Below, piece after piece: positions 23,478-36,202 of a stretch of DNA of 64,000 nt. A program made the translations under genes and the position numbers. The first letter of the stretch is position 1; each line of letters starts with the position of its first letter. Below the pieces are notes generated by a model. That model was not told the DNA's origin, did not search any database, and saw only the letters and a program-made list of their open reading frames with translations. This stretch comes from Aquilaria yunnanensis. Its lineage: Eukaryota; Streptophyta; Magnoliopsida; Malvales; Thymelaeaceae. The stretch covers positions 40,408,492-40,472,491 of the forward strand of contig CM077600.1 of assembly GCA_039654915.1 (NCBI GenBank). The letters are read 5' to 3'.

Positions 23478-26400
23478 TAGAGTTGTTCACCGGGCCGGAC
23501 CGGTTCGGGACCGGACGGTCTTGGGCCTAAGGAATTTGGGCATGGGCACAACCCGGGTTGACACGTGCCGGGTTCGTGCCGGGCCTGACCCGGTCCTGTG
23601 TCGAATTCGAGCTGGGCCGTTAATTTTTAAATTTTAAATTTTAAATTTTTATTTTTATTTTAAGTTTTAGTTTTAATTTAAAATTTTTAGTCTTCAATTT
23701 TAAATTTTTAGTCTTTAATTTTAAGTTTCATTTCATTTTATATTTTTACAAATTGATATTAAAATGAAATAATATAAAAATATTATTGTCGGTATGTTAA
23801 AGAGAACAAATTTTTGGTAACTAATGTTTTACCTTTTAAAATAGTACATAAAACAATAACTGAAAAAGAAAAGGTTGAGGACGAAGAGAGGAAATAGAAG
23901 ATCTAGAGTAATAGTTATAATATGGATTTTTCAATTTTAACAATTATGGACCAAAGTACTTTATTGAACCATGGATCTTTTAAAGTAAATAACTCATTAT
24001 AAAAATCTCAATCATCAATAATGAAAAAATATGACGAAATACAATATTATGTTGAATTGATGTTAATTAATCAAAGGTTAAATCAATAACTTAATAAAAA
24101 TAAAAATAACAGGTAAGAAATTGACCAAAAAGTTTAGAAACTATGATATATTTGATTTTGAGTTAAACCATTTTTTTTAACCTTTATTAAGTCAATTATT
24201 AAAACCTTAATAACTAAAGTTATTTCTTCATGCTAAAGAAACAAACGATGATTACCAAGATTTGTATTGGTAAGATAATAATGACAAAAAATTAGAGATA
24301 AAGACAATAAATTATGCTCATAAATGTCTTACCTTAGAAAATAGTACATAAACCAACAAAAAAAAATTTGGGGACCAACAGAGTAAATAGAAGAACTAGA
24401 TTAATAGTTATTCTAAGCTTATCTTTATATTTTTATAATTACTTATTTTAAGAGTAAAACACCACTACTGGTGTGAACTTTTATTAATTTTAAAGCCAAA
24501 CGGCACTTACGTACCATGGAACGGGCTTTATATAACTCAATAGCGAAACATTCTATAAAATTAAATGCAAAATAAAAGGTACGATCTGTGCTAAACAGCA
24601 AAATCAGATCAAACACAAAGTAAGTAAATAATGAGCAAGCAGTGAATTTAAGCATCTATCTCATCGGGGTTTTCCTCGTCAGAACTCTTGTTATCTTGTA
24701 ATCTTAAAGCTGCAAGACCCCAATTACGATTGCATATACAAGCTTCAACTGCATCTGATGATAACCTTGCCCGTTTCTCTGAAATGACACGCTTCCCAGC
24801 GCTGAAAGCGGACTTCGATGCAACGGTTGAGACAGGAACAGCTAGAACTTCTTTGGCAATGATGGAGAGTATTGAAAATTTGTTGCTTCTTACTTTCCAC
24901 CAGTCTAGAATGTCCGTCTCACTATTCTCCCAAACAATGTTAAGATATGCGTCCATTTCAGTAAGACCGGATGCGGCAGCACGGAGCCGTTTGAGGAGTT
25001 GTTCAGCCGGATTGAATGACAATGAGCCCGATAATGATGAAGACCCGATGGTAGATGAAGTAGTGTTTGCAACCTTATCCTTATGCCGACCGACATAAAT
25101 CTTAAATAACTATCACAAGTGCTCATCAATAGAGGCAGTTATAGCATGAACAGAAATATGTGTCATTTCTAAAAAACTATAATAACCCTCAAGTAGCTGT
25201 TGCGTACCCGTGATTCTTACGGTCGGGTATAGTGCAGATGCAAGTAAGTAGATTGGGGGTATAGTACTGAAATATAAAATTCATTTATCTTTCATGACCT
25301 TAATTGTGTCTTTTAAGAACTCGTCATCTTTGTATTGGTTAAAAACCCATGCAATGTTGACCATATGCATTACAACTTTGTGCGATAGGGGATAGTATAC
25401 ACCGGAGCAAAAAACAGTGGCATCATAAAAATATCGCAGCACAGCAGCCAATTTTGACAATTTATCCCACATCTCTTGTTTCAAAATCGTTTTCTTTTCT
25501 CTGACATTTATAAAACATGTCATGTGTGCAGCAAATGACATCACATCCATCAACATCTCGTAAGTGGAGTTCCATCGGGTATGGCAAATAAGTTTAAAAC
25601 GTTTCCAACTAAAATCGAGGCCATTTTACAGACAATATTGCTTAAACTCTTTAGAGACTTTGGTTATTGACTTAAAATAATGGATTGCCCACCTAATTGG
25701 AGTAATTTTATTACTCAAAACTTGAAGACCTTTTTGGATAGCTAAGTTTAAAATATGACATATACACCTAATGTGAAAAAATGCGGCATCACGGACAGGT
25801 TCTAGTGATTCCTTCAATGTCTCAACCGCGACATCGTTGTTTGATGCATTATCAAATGTTATGCTAAAAACCTTGTCATGACAAAAAAATTCTTTTAAAC
25901 TTTCTGAAATTACATTGAATATGTTCCAACCAGTATGATCGACCTCCATCCACTTAAATGCAATGATACATTTTTGAATAACCCAACTATCATCAATCCA
26001 ATGTGCAGTTATACAATAATAATCTTGTCCTAGTGGTGAAGTCCACATGTCACTAGTAAATGAGATAGAATGATCAAAAGCAGAGAAGTATGCTTGTAAG
26101 TTTGATTTACCAGCTTCATAAATTTTAAATGCCTCCCTCCTAGCAGTAGTCCTAGATGTTCTTTTAAAAGTAGGGTTTAAGTATGATGTAATCCATTTTT
26201 CCATGTGTCTATCTTCCGATTGTGTAAATGGTTTTTCAGTTAACAGCATCCATTCTACCATGCATTCTCTACAATCTTTTTTATGAAATTTAAAAATACC
26301 TGATCCACCGACAGTGCTTGCAAGTTGTGTCTGACCGCCGGTACTCGTAGCTGCATCTGGACATAAAGTCGGATGCTTTGATTCCATGTGATGTCTCAGT

Positions 26401-27357
26401 GTTCTTGTGGCATCGTTCTTCTTGTGCGAAAGCTTTTGTTTGCAATGTTTGCAATGTGCGAACCTCGTATCGTTTCCATGACTATCCTTCTAAAAAACTT
26501 GGTCAAAATGCTCCCAAACCCATACGGTGCGCCTCGACGTCTTACCTTCTGGCGGAAGTTCGGCTTGATGGCTTGTCGGGGTTTGTTCAGAACCATCTCC
26601 TCCACTAACATTCCCTGTTGCCGTTTGCTCCACCTCCTCAATGTCATCATCAGAAAGTTTATCGTCGAGCCCCAAGTCGTATTGACTCATATCGAATTGG
26701 TCGTCATCGTCAGTTTGTTGGATATAAGTCCCACGGGTCGCCAATCGGGAAAGGCCATGTAAAAATGACCTCAAACCGGTGCGGAATAAAGAGCTTGAGG
26801 CATTTCCCTTTCCTCTTGATGTCATTTGTGTGAGGCAAAATTGAGCAAATCACGAGCTTTAAAAGTAATTGAGAATTGATTGAGAATGAAGAAAATAATA
26901 TTGACTGCTTGAAAGAAATGAGAGGATATATTAGTAGAGAAGGAGAGATTGTCAAGAGTGGTGTGAAGAAATGTTATAGGGGAATGCCTTTTTTTTTTTC
27001 CAAAAAAACTCTTACAAAATATAGTTTGGAGGGGGCAAAAACGTAATTACAGGGGTCAAAAAAGGGCTAGGAGCCGTTATAGGGACTAAAACTGTCATTT
27101 TCCTTTTTTTTTTTTAATTTTCGGAACGTTGGCTTCCTGACCGTTGCTCGCCGCCGCCGTGCCATGCCGGGCCCAGGCGCCTTCTGGGCCGTGCCGAGCC
27201 CACTTAGCTCCCCCTCTTCCAAGCCCATAAACGGCCCGCATGAAGCCGGTCTTAAAACAGGCCCGGGCCGTGCCGGTCTTGACCGAGCCTGGGCCATGCT
27301 TGACGCGAGCCGATTCTGAGCTGGGCCGTGTCAGGACCGGCCCAATGAACACCATTA
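23478..27357 (-). mobile_element. hAT transposase element, copy A (inner, inverted)
   Basis: On the plus strand it starts TAGAGTTGTTCACCGGGCC and ends GGCCCAATGAACACCATTA. These are hAT TIRs sharing TGTTCA..GGGCC. It is flanked by a perfect 8-bp duplication, CTCATATC (23470-23477 and 27358-27365). It is 3880 bp and lies opposite to copy B, whose transposase it splits after codon 35. The region beyond the stop (23478-24647) is AT-rich and non-coding, as in copy B. Confidence 0.93.
24648..26825 (-). pseudogene. hAT transposase pseudogene, copy A
   Basis: It starts at ATG 26825 (MTSRGKGNASSSLFRTGL). Order: acidic N-terminus; BED zinc finger (about 26520-26375, HCKHC then HHMESKH); core (26387-25626) with ITFDNASNN and IRCICHILNL; middle part (25556-25281); and hATC dimerisation domain (25022-24648, LDWWKVRSNKFSILS, then AFSAGKRVISEKRARL). 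Stops occur at 26490 and 25626, and frameshifts lie between 25281 and 25022. hAT transposases cut and paste DNA in the nucleus; this copy cannot make a full protein. It resembles the RICESLEEPER/Ac-type BED-hATC proteins of plants. Confidence 0.9.
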
Positions 27358-30300
27358 CTCATATCCAACAAACTGACGATGACGACCAATTCGATATGAA
27401 TCAATACGACTTGGGGCTCGACGATCAATTTTCTGATAATGACGTTGAGGAGGTGGAGCCAACGGCAGCAGGGAATGTTAGTGGAGGAGATGGTTCTGAA
27501 CAAACCCCGACAAGCCATCAAGCAGAACTTCCGCCAGAAGGTAAGACGTCGAGGCGTACCGCATGGGTTTGGGAGCATTTTGACCAAGTTTTTTAGAAGG
27601 ATAGTCATGGAAACGATGCGAGGTTCGCACATTGCAAACATTCCAAACAAAAGCTCTCGCACAAGAAGAACGCTGGCACAGGAACACTGAGATGTCATAT
27701 GGAATCAAAGCATCCGACTTTATGTCCAGATGCAGCTACGAGTACCGGCGGTCAGACACAGCTTGCAAGCAGTGCCAGTGGATCAGGTATTTTTAAATTT
27801 AATAAAAAAAATTGTAGAGAATGCATGGTAGAATGGATGATGTTAACTGAAAAACCATTTACACAATCGGAAGATAGACACATGGAAAAATGGATTACAT
27901 CATACTTAAACCCTACTTTTAAAACAACATCTAGAACTACTGCTAGGAGGGAGACATTTAAAATTTATGAAGCTGGTAAATCAAACTTACAAGCATACTT
28001 CTCTGCTTTTGATCATTATATCTCATTTACTAGTCACATGTGGACTTCACCACTAGGACAAGATTATTATTGTATAACTGCACATTGGATTGATGATAGT
28101 TGGGTTATTCAAAAACGTATCATTGCATTTAAGTGGATGGAAGTCGATCATACTGGTTGGAACATATTCAATGTAATTTCAGAAAGTTTAAAAGAATTTT
28201 TTTGTCATGACAAGGTTTTTAGCATAACATTTGATAATGCATCAAACAACGATGTTGCGGCTGAGACATTGAAGGAATCACTAGAACCTGTCCGTGATGC
28301 CGCATTTTTTCACATTAGGTGTATATGTCATATTTTAAACTTAGTTGTCCAAAAAGGTCTTCAAGTTTTGAGTAATAAAATTACTCCAATTAGGTGGGCA
28401 ATCCATTATTTTAAGTCAATGACCAAAGTCTCTAAAAAGTTTAAGCAATATTGTCTGTAAAATGGCCTCGATTTTAGTTGAAAACGTTTTAAACTTATTT
28501 GTCCTACCCGATGGAACTCCACTTACGAGATGTTGATGGATGCGATGTCATTTGCTGCACACATGACATGTTTTATAAATGTCAGAGAAAAGAAAACGAT
28601 TTTGAAACAAGAGATGTGGGATAAATTGTCAAAATTGGCTGCTGTGCTGCGATATTTTTATGATGCCACTGTTTTTTGCTCCGGTGTATACTATCCCCTA
28701 TCGCACAAAGTTTTAATGCATATGTTCAACATTGCATGGGTTTTTAACCAATACAAAGATGACGAGTTCTTAAAAGACACAATTAAGGTCAGAAAGATAA
28801 ATGAATTTTATATTTCAGTACTATACCCCCAATCTACTTACTTGCATCTGCACTAGACCCGACCGTAAGAATCACGGGTACGCAACAGCTACTTGAGGGT
28901 TATTATAGTTTCTTAGAAATGACACATATTGCTGTTCATGCTATAACTGCCTCTATTGATGAGCACTTGTGAGAGTTATTTAAGATTTATGCCGGTCGGC
29001 ATAAGGATAAGGTTGCAAACACTACTTCATCTACCATCGGGTCTTCATCATTATCGGGCTCATTGTCATTCAATCCGGCTGAACAACTCCTCAAACGGCT
29101 CCGTGCTGCCGCATCCGGTCTTACTGAAATGGACGCATATCTTAACATTGTTTGGGAGAATAGTGAGACGGACATTCTAGACTGGTGGAAAGTAAGAAGC
29201 AATAAATTTCCAATACTCTCCATCATTGCCAAAGAAGTTCTAGCTGTTCCCGTCTCAATCGTTGCATCCGAGTCCGCTTTCTGCGCTGAGAAGCGTGTCA
29301 TTTTAGAGAAACGCGCAAGGTTATCACCAGATGCAGTTGAAGCTTGTATATGCAACCGTGATTAGGGTCTTGCAGCTTTAAGATTACAAGATAACAAGAG
29401 TTCTGACAAGGAAAACCCCGATGAGATAGACACTTAAATTCACTGCTTGCTCATTATTTACTTACTTTGTATTTGATCTAATTTTGCTGTTTAGCACAGA
29501 TCATACCTTTTATTTTGCATTTAATTTTATGGAACGTTTCGCTATTGAGTTATGTAAAGCCCATTCCATGGTATGTAAGTGTCGTTTGACTTTAAAATTA
29601 ATAAAAGTTCACACCGGTTGTAGTGTTTTACTCTTAAAACAAGTAATTATAAAAATATAAAGATAAGCTTAGAATAACTATTAATCTAGTTCTTCTATTT
29701 ACTTTGTTGGTCCCCAAATTTTTTTTTTGTTGGTTTATGTATTATTTTCTAAGGTAAGACATTTATGAGCATAATTTATTATCTTTATCTCTAATTTTTT
29801 GTCATTATTATCTTACCAATACAAATCTTGGTAATCATTGTTTGTTTCTTTAGCATGAAGAAATAACTTTAGTTATTAAGGTTTTAATAATTGACTTAAT
29901 AAAGGTTTAAAAAAATGGTTTAACTCAAAATCAAATATATCATAGTTTTCAAACTTTTTGGTCAATTTCTTACCTTTTATTTTTATTTTTATTAAGTTAT
30001 TGATTTAACCTTTGATTAATTAACATCAATTCAACATAATATTGTATTTCGTCATATTTTTTCATTATTGATGATTGAGATTTTTATAATGAGTTATTTA
30101 CTTTAAAAGATCCATGGTTCAATAAAGCACTTTGGTCCATAATTGTTAAAATTGAAAAATCCATATTATAACTATTACTCTAGATCTTCTATTTCCTTTC
30201 TTCGTCCTCAACCTCTTCTTTTTCAGTTATTGTTTTATGTACTATTTTAAAAGGTAAAACATTAGTTACCAAAAATTTGTTCTCTTTAACATACCAACAA

Positions 30301-30620
30301 TAATATTTTTATATTATTTCATTTTAATATCAATTTGTAAAAATATAAAATGAAATTAAACTTAAAATTAAAGACTAAAAATTTAAAATTGAAGACTAAA
30401 AATTTCAAATTAAAACTAAAACTTAAAATAAAAATAAAAATTACAAATTGAAAATTTAAAAATTAACGGGCCAGCTCGGCACGGGACTAGGTCAGGCCCG
30501 GCACGAACCCGGCACGTGTCAACCCGGGCTGTGCCCGGGCCCAAATTCCTTAGGCCCAAGACCGGCCGGTCTGGTCCGATCCCAAGTCGGTCCGGCCCGG
30601 TGAACAACTCTACTTCCGAC

Positions 30621-32110
30621 AGCCAAAAGGCATGGAATCATTTCACCAGCAATCGATCACCTCATTTTCAAAGTTTCCTTTCCCTCTGTATCCCTCTGGG
30701 GCAAAAATATTCTTATCTCAACTGATTCGTGATGGTTTTATACTTCATGCCTTAAAATCACCATTACTCCCAAACTAGGTTTTTTTTACCTGCACTTTGT
30801 AGCAGGTAATTTGGTTTGATAAAATTACCATTAAAATAAATGTTAGTTAAAATTTTATTTTATTTTAATTTTGAGTTTAGTTTTTTTTTTATGTTATGTT
30901 CTTATCATTAAAATGAGTAGTCATGATCAAAAAATAGCATTGTACATATTTAAAAGTGATAGATATTTTTTTCTTGTTAAAAAATAATTAACTAAAAAAT
31001 TTCTATTATCAACTCAAATTCTAATTTTTAATATTGGTGGGAAATTAAAATTTATTTAGAAAAGTTCATTTTCAATTTTAATAATTATGGACCAAATTAC
31101 TTTATTAAACTATAAAGCTTTTGAATTAAATAACTCATGCTACAAAAGTCAATTATCAATAATAAAAAGATATGATGAAAATAGAAAAAATTATGTTTAA
31201 TTTATTTTGCTTTAGAAAATTGTACATAAAAAAACAACAAAAAATTTGAGTAAGATAGCAGATAGAAAGAATATTAAATAATTATTAAACACGGGTCGAA
31301 CTTAGTGACTTATATGGTAAAGATTAGAAATTTTGAGACGAAAAACACATTTAACCACAACAAAAGGGAAACAGGCTTAAACTAAAAAACTTGCAACATT
31401 GGCCCTCAGGACGCGAACCGCCTGCTGAAAAGTGGACTAAATTTCAAAACCAGTTAATCTAGTCCAGGAAAAAGTAAGGAAAAAAAAAAACAACAACAGC
31501 AATAGCACTGTTGATGAATAGTGTACTTTCACTCAACTTTTGTACTATTCATCTATAGTGCTTATGTTCATATTTAGAAGTATAGTGTAATTTTAAATTT
31601 TCATTACAAATTTATCTTCTTCAACCTCCTCTTAATTGCATATTGGTCGCAGAGAATACATTGTATATTGATCTCTTACCTATAGTTAAGACCAAGTTGG
31701 CAAATAAACACAATTTACATATACAAAAATTTTGGTCTATTAGATATCAAAAAATTATGACAAAATTTGAATTCAATTGAAGATAATTATTGAAAATTTT
31801 GAGTTATTAATATCACGTTACCATCGAATATCAATTTTTAAATTCAAATTTAAAATTTTCCATAGTAGTATTCCTATAAATTCAACCAATATCATAATCT
31901 TTTTATAATTAATGGACTATTTATATTATCAATTTTTTCTCTATGCAAATGAAGTTTTGTGTTAACTCTTACCTATGACTCCGAACCAATATGTAATAAT
32001 TTACAAATATTAGGGACCAATATGCATTAAAATAAAAAATGAGGACCAACTTGTAATGAAAATTAAAGGTTTTGGTGGATTAGTGGTATATTTTTACCCA
32101 TATCCTTTTG
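30621..32110. other. AT-rich intergenic DNA
   Basis: No gene was found. It contains a short imperfect hairpin at 31505-31561, listed separately. Confidence 0.5.
31505..31561. repeat. Short inverted repeat (hairpin)
   Basis: GCACTGTTGATGAATAGTGT is followed by a loop of about 16 bp and then GTACTATTCATCTATAGTGC, its near-complement. It could be a tiny MITE remnant or a small RNA hairpin; no promoter is evident. Confidence 0.5.
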
Positions 32111-33302
32111 TAGGGGTGAGTATGGGTTGAATAAACCCGAAACTGAAACCGAACCACCCTCATTGGGTTGGGTTAGGTTGGGTAAAAATTGATCATGGTT
32201 CTTGGGTTAGTTCCACATATAGGAGAACCGACGGTTTTTGAGTTGGTTCTGGTTCCATATAAAACCAACCCGAGATGGAACCGAACCCGAGATATATATA
32301 TAATTATATAATAAAAATTATAGTATTACTAATATATCTACCACACACACACACATATATTTCTTTGAAGTATTATGATGGTTATTTTTGTGTTTTTATA
32401 TTAAACTCTTAAACTGATGCTCCAAATTGAAACATTATGGAAGTTGTGGGATCATTTACGAAATTTCTTCATATTTACTTAAATCACTTTGCTTCATAGA
32501 CTCACCACTCCTAAATCATTTTGCTTTCGATCTTTCATTCCAGACTACTTTTTACGACACAATTATGATATTTTTTTCATTTGAGTTATACAAAATTAAA
32601 AATTTATGACATCAACATATTTTAGGTTTTAATGCTGAAGAAGATGGTCTTAAAAGCTCAATTTTTCATATTGAATGTCATACCAATATTGTAATTACTG
32701 TAATGAAGTAAACTAGTTGAGATATAAGATGCCCCACAAGCAACTCTTTTGAACTATTTTTGTAAGAACAACATTTTAAACTCTTTTGAATGTATCTAAG
32801 TACATATATTTAAATATTAATTTAATTGTATATTATGTTGAATATGTCATAAAATTAATTATGGATGTAGATTTATTGAATTTTTGTGTTGTTATAGGTA
32901 TATGATATAAACCGAAAAACCCGAGAACCAGAACCAAGAAACCCAGAATCATAAAAGATGCCCCACAAGCAACTCTTTTGAACTATTTTTGTAAGAATAA
33001 CATTTTAAACTCTTTTGAATGTATCTAAGTACATATATTTAAAAATTAATTTAATTGTTTATTATGTTGAATATGTCATAAAACTGATTATGCATGTAGA
33101 TTTATTGAATTTTGGTGTTGTTATAGGTATATGGTATAAACCGAAAAACCCGAGAACCAGAACTGAGAAACCTAGAACCATGGTTCTGGTTCTGTTCGGT
33201 TCTCGGTTCTAGGTTGAGTAGAAAAATTTTGGAACTAATGCCATTTCGGGTTGATTCGGTTCTACCATAAAACCGAACCAACCCGACCCATGCTCACCCC
33301 TA
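32111..33302. mobile_element. Non-autonomous hAT element
   Basis: The ends TAGGGGTGAGTATGGGT and, mirrored, TAGGGGTGAGCATGGGT are excellent hAT-like TIRs. Flanks TCCTTTTG (32103-32110) and CCCTTTTG (33303-33310) match 7 of 8. Subterminal regions repeat GAACCGAACC/GGTTCGG. A 229-bp internal duplication makes up much of the right half. No transposase domain is seen. Confidence 0.85.
32727..33184. repeat. 229-bp tandem duplication inside the hAT element
   Basis: A unit beginning AGATGCCCCACAAGCAACTC starts at 32727 and again at 32956. The copies differ by scattered substitutions. Each unit ends in the GAACCAGAACC subterminal repeat, so it doubles part of the element's terminal repeat cluster. 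Confidence 0.85.
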
Positions 33303-35341
33303 CCCTTTTGAACCAAGATTTCATAAGAGAAGTGGAAATATGTAATCTAATATTTTTCATTTGGGTTACTTACAATTTGTCTCCCCAGGTTATATTACAC
33401 TTTTTAACCCTTTAAGAAAAATTATTTTACATTTAAAAAATAAAAATTAATAATTTAAAATATCTATTAACTGTAATAAATTAGCATACAAACTGAAATT
33501 ACTGGAAGACAACTACTATATAGTTCAAATTAGAATTTAGAATTTGCTATTGGACAGTGTAAAAAATGTACGAAGTAAAGTACATATTTCTAAAATAGGT
33601 GGAACAAAGTATAATATCATTTAAATCCCAAAAGCAAACTATCACTAACCCTTTTCATATTTTACTCTTCAATTATTATTGTTTTATAGCTTACCATCGT
33701 GATAGACATGTAACGCATGGACAATGTTCATGGCATCTGATAATGGATATATTATTTTCCTGTGGCACGATGTTTTACCATGCTAATCTAACCAATATTG
33801 ATTATGCTAATATGCATTTAATACAAAAATCACATGGATATAACACTTATAAATGCTAATAAGCTTAACTTATAGGATTTTTAACAGTTATTCCTAAACT
33901 TTAAGTGATATAATATTTGCCTTCCTACGATTTGAAAACCTACACCTACCCCGTAGCTTTTTAAATCTATCAATCAGTTGTTAGTCAAAGTTATAGTTAC
34001 CTTCAATGACATTAGTTTAGTTTACAATTATATCCAAAGTATTATAAATCTACACTTTGTCTCTTGGTTTTTTCATATTATTTGACAGCTTCTTCAGGGA
34101 TTTTAATTCAAATTATTTGGTAACTATATTATAGTAATCACAAGTTGCCTAATATTTTTTAATAATTAATTAACATTTTGTATCAACGTGTTTTTAGAAG
34201 TTGTTACCAATTTATTTATACCTAGGCAATTAAACACCTTAAAATGGTTTGTAAAAGTTTGAGGGGTTCAGGAGTATGGTTATGCTAAAATAACCTTATT
34301 TTAATGCAGAAAAAAATTGATACCTTGGTTTGATTTTTTTTTTTTACTTGCTTTAGAAAATATTAATTATTTCATCAAATCATGAATTCTATCGAATTAC
34401 CTTGATTTGGACTTTTAAAAATTACTACTTGATTTACTTATTTTGTACATTTTAAAATATTTTTAAATCATAGATCCTATCAGACCATCCCAAATATGGA
34501 TATATAAATTTAATTTATTTCTCATTTAAAGATTTTAAATAATTATTAATTTAAACCATAAATCCTATTGAATCACTGGAATATGGTTCCTAAATTTTAT
34601 TTTTAATTATTATCTTAAATTCATCAAAGCTTTTCACTAAACCCATGCAAAATAGAATTTTTTAAAAAAAATGATATTTAAGATACATTATTAAAAGAGT
34701 TTAAATGAATTTTAAATTTATATTAATCATAAAAATTAAATGTCTATCGTAAACTTATAATCCACATGATATTAGTGATGAAAACAACTTACAGCTCGAA
34801 TAAACAAAAAAAAAACAAACAAAGAGAAAGGAACGAAAACAATTCTGTCAGTGATTAAATTAAAACAAACAGAGAAGACTGGAACTAAAACGAGCAAAAC
34901 TAAGAGATTGAGGGTTAAATGGGCATCATACCGAAAGGGAGAGTGTTGACTGGATTCGGTCAAGGCGAAATGGATCGGCGCAGGTTGGAAGGCGGGTTCG
35001 TCCCCAGATTCCTTCAACGGCGGCGGCTGTTTGGACAACCGGGGGCTAGTCTTTGCTAGGTCGACAATAGCGACCTTGGGGGATGAGCGAACAACAGCCA
35101 TTTAGGTCGATGCTGGCGGGTCACGATGGTTATAGCGGCAGGCGTGGCGGAATTCTCCTTCTCCTCCTCAATATAGCATCACCGATTGGTGGGGATGCTT
35201 GGAAACAGCGGCATGGGGCAAGGCGGTGCGGTGTCAGCGACTAGGGATGGCCGGCGGCTATGGAGCAACCTGGACACAGCGGGTTGGGCTTAACGGATGG
35301 CTACGGTAGAAAGGAAGATTTAGGCTTTTTGGGGTAAGTTA
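33303..35341. other. AT-rich repeat remnants and a GC-rich patch
   Basis: Around 33350-33640 the text resembles the arms of the 8580-9318 Mutator-like element, weakly mirrored. A GC-richer patch (34920-35330) includes a minus-strand frame (35101-34772) starting MAVVRSSPKVAIVDLAK with a hydrophobic tail. It has no recognisable domain. It may be a fragment acquired by a transposon. Confidence 0.35.
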
Positions 35342-36199
35342 GAGCATCTCCAACAGCTTCCCCAAAATTTCTATAAGATGGGGAAGCAAAAAGTAAAATT
35401 TCTATAATTTTTTTGCTTAAACTCCAACAGCTTTTCTATTTTGTAGAATTTTTTATTTATTACATAGCAATTAAATATTATGAATTTAAAGCAAATTTAA
35501 ATTAATGACTAGATTAATTATTGTATAATTAAATATTATTAAAAATGTAAAAAAATTACTCCTTTCATTTTACAAAGAATGACTCTTTTACCTTTTTTAC
35601 TAAAATTTGACTTAAATATATTTATATTAATTTATATTATAAAAAATTTTAAAAATTATGTTTATAAAATAGTCTTTAGGTTCAATTTTCATAAAAAAAA
35701 ATTATAATTCTATAAAAAATTTTGAAAAAAAAATGAAATAATTGTTGATAATTAAATATTGTGCAAAATATAAAAATTTACTACCTTTATTTCACAAAAA
35801 ATGACTATTTTAACTTTTTTAACTAAAGTCTGACTTAAAAATATTCATATTAATTTGTACTATATTTTTTTAAAAAAAATTTAATTTATAAAATAGAGTC
35901 TTTAAGATACCATTTTCATATAAAAAGTTTATATTTCTATTAGAAATTTTGAAGAAAATAAAATTATGAATTAATTGTTGTGAATAATAAATAGGATAAC
36001 CTTTACGAAAAAGGGAGAATGTTATTTTTCATTCCCCAAAATTTTTTGGAGTTTCTGCAAAAATAGGGAATGAGATCTTTTCTTTCATCTCATTCCCCAT
36101 TTTAGAGAATAGAATGGGGAAACTGCTGGAGTGAAAAATGGCTTCATATTCCCCAAAACAGAGAAAAACTGCAAAATAGGGAAGCTGTTGGAGATGCTC
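35342..36199. mobile_element. PIF/Harbinger-type (Tourist-like) non-autonomous element
   Basis: An exact 21-bp terminal inverted repeat, starting GAGCATCTCCAACAGCTTCC and mirrored at the right end, is flanked by TTA on both sides (35339-35341, 36200-36202). TTA is the target site of PIF/Harbinger elements. It is 858 bp, AT-rich and without a transposase frame. The sharp TIRs suggest recent movement. Confidence 0.88.
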
Positions 36200-36202
36200 T
36201 TA

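Larger units (their letters stand above)
23373..29437 (+). pseudogene. hAT transposase pseudogene, copy B
   Basis: Coding runs from ATG 23373 (MTLRGKGNASSSSSRTGL) to 23477, then is interrupted by copy A and resumes exactly in frame at 27366 (QQTDDDDQFDMNQYD). Domains follow in order: acidic N-terminus, a degenerate BED-type finger (about 27560-27710), a transposase core (27699-28460, ITFDNASNN with the catalytic-type Asp, and CHILNL), and a C-terminal hATC dimerisation domain (29063-29437, LDWWKVRSNKFPILS). Stops lie at 27594 (after DQVF), 28458 (after QYCL) and 29363, and the frame shifts around 28790-28980. The first two stops are shared with copy A; the third is not. It is non-functional. 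Confidence 0.9.
22845..30612 (+). mobile_element. hAT transposase element, copy B (outer), split by copy A
   Basis: The left end is TAATGGTACCGGCCCAGC and the right end CCGGTGAACAACTCTA. The 8-bp flanks CTTCTGAC (22837-22844) and CTTCCGAC (30613-30620) match 7 of 8. Removing copy A and its 8-bp duplication leaves about 3880 bp, the same size as copy A. Compared with copy A, the left end lacks about 25 bp of terminal sequence (the GTTCATTGGGCC part). Beyond the right flank, ordinary intergenic DNA resumes. It inserted right beside the 20749-22828 hAT; the two target duplications touch. Confidence 0.9.
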
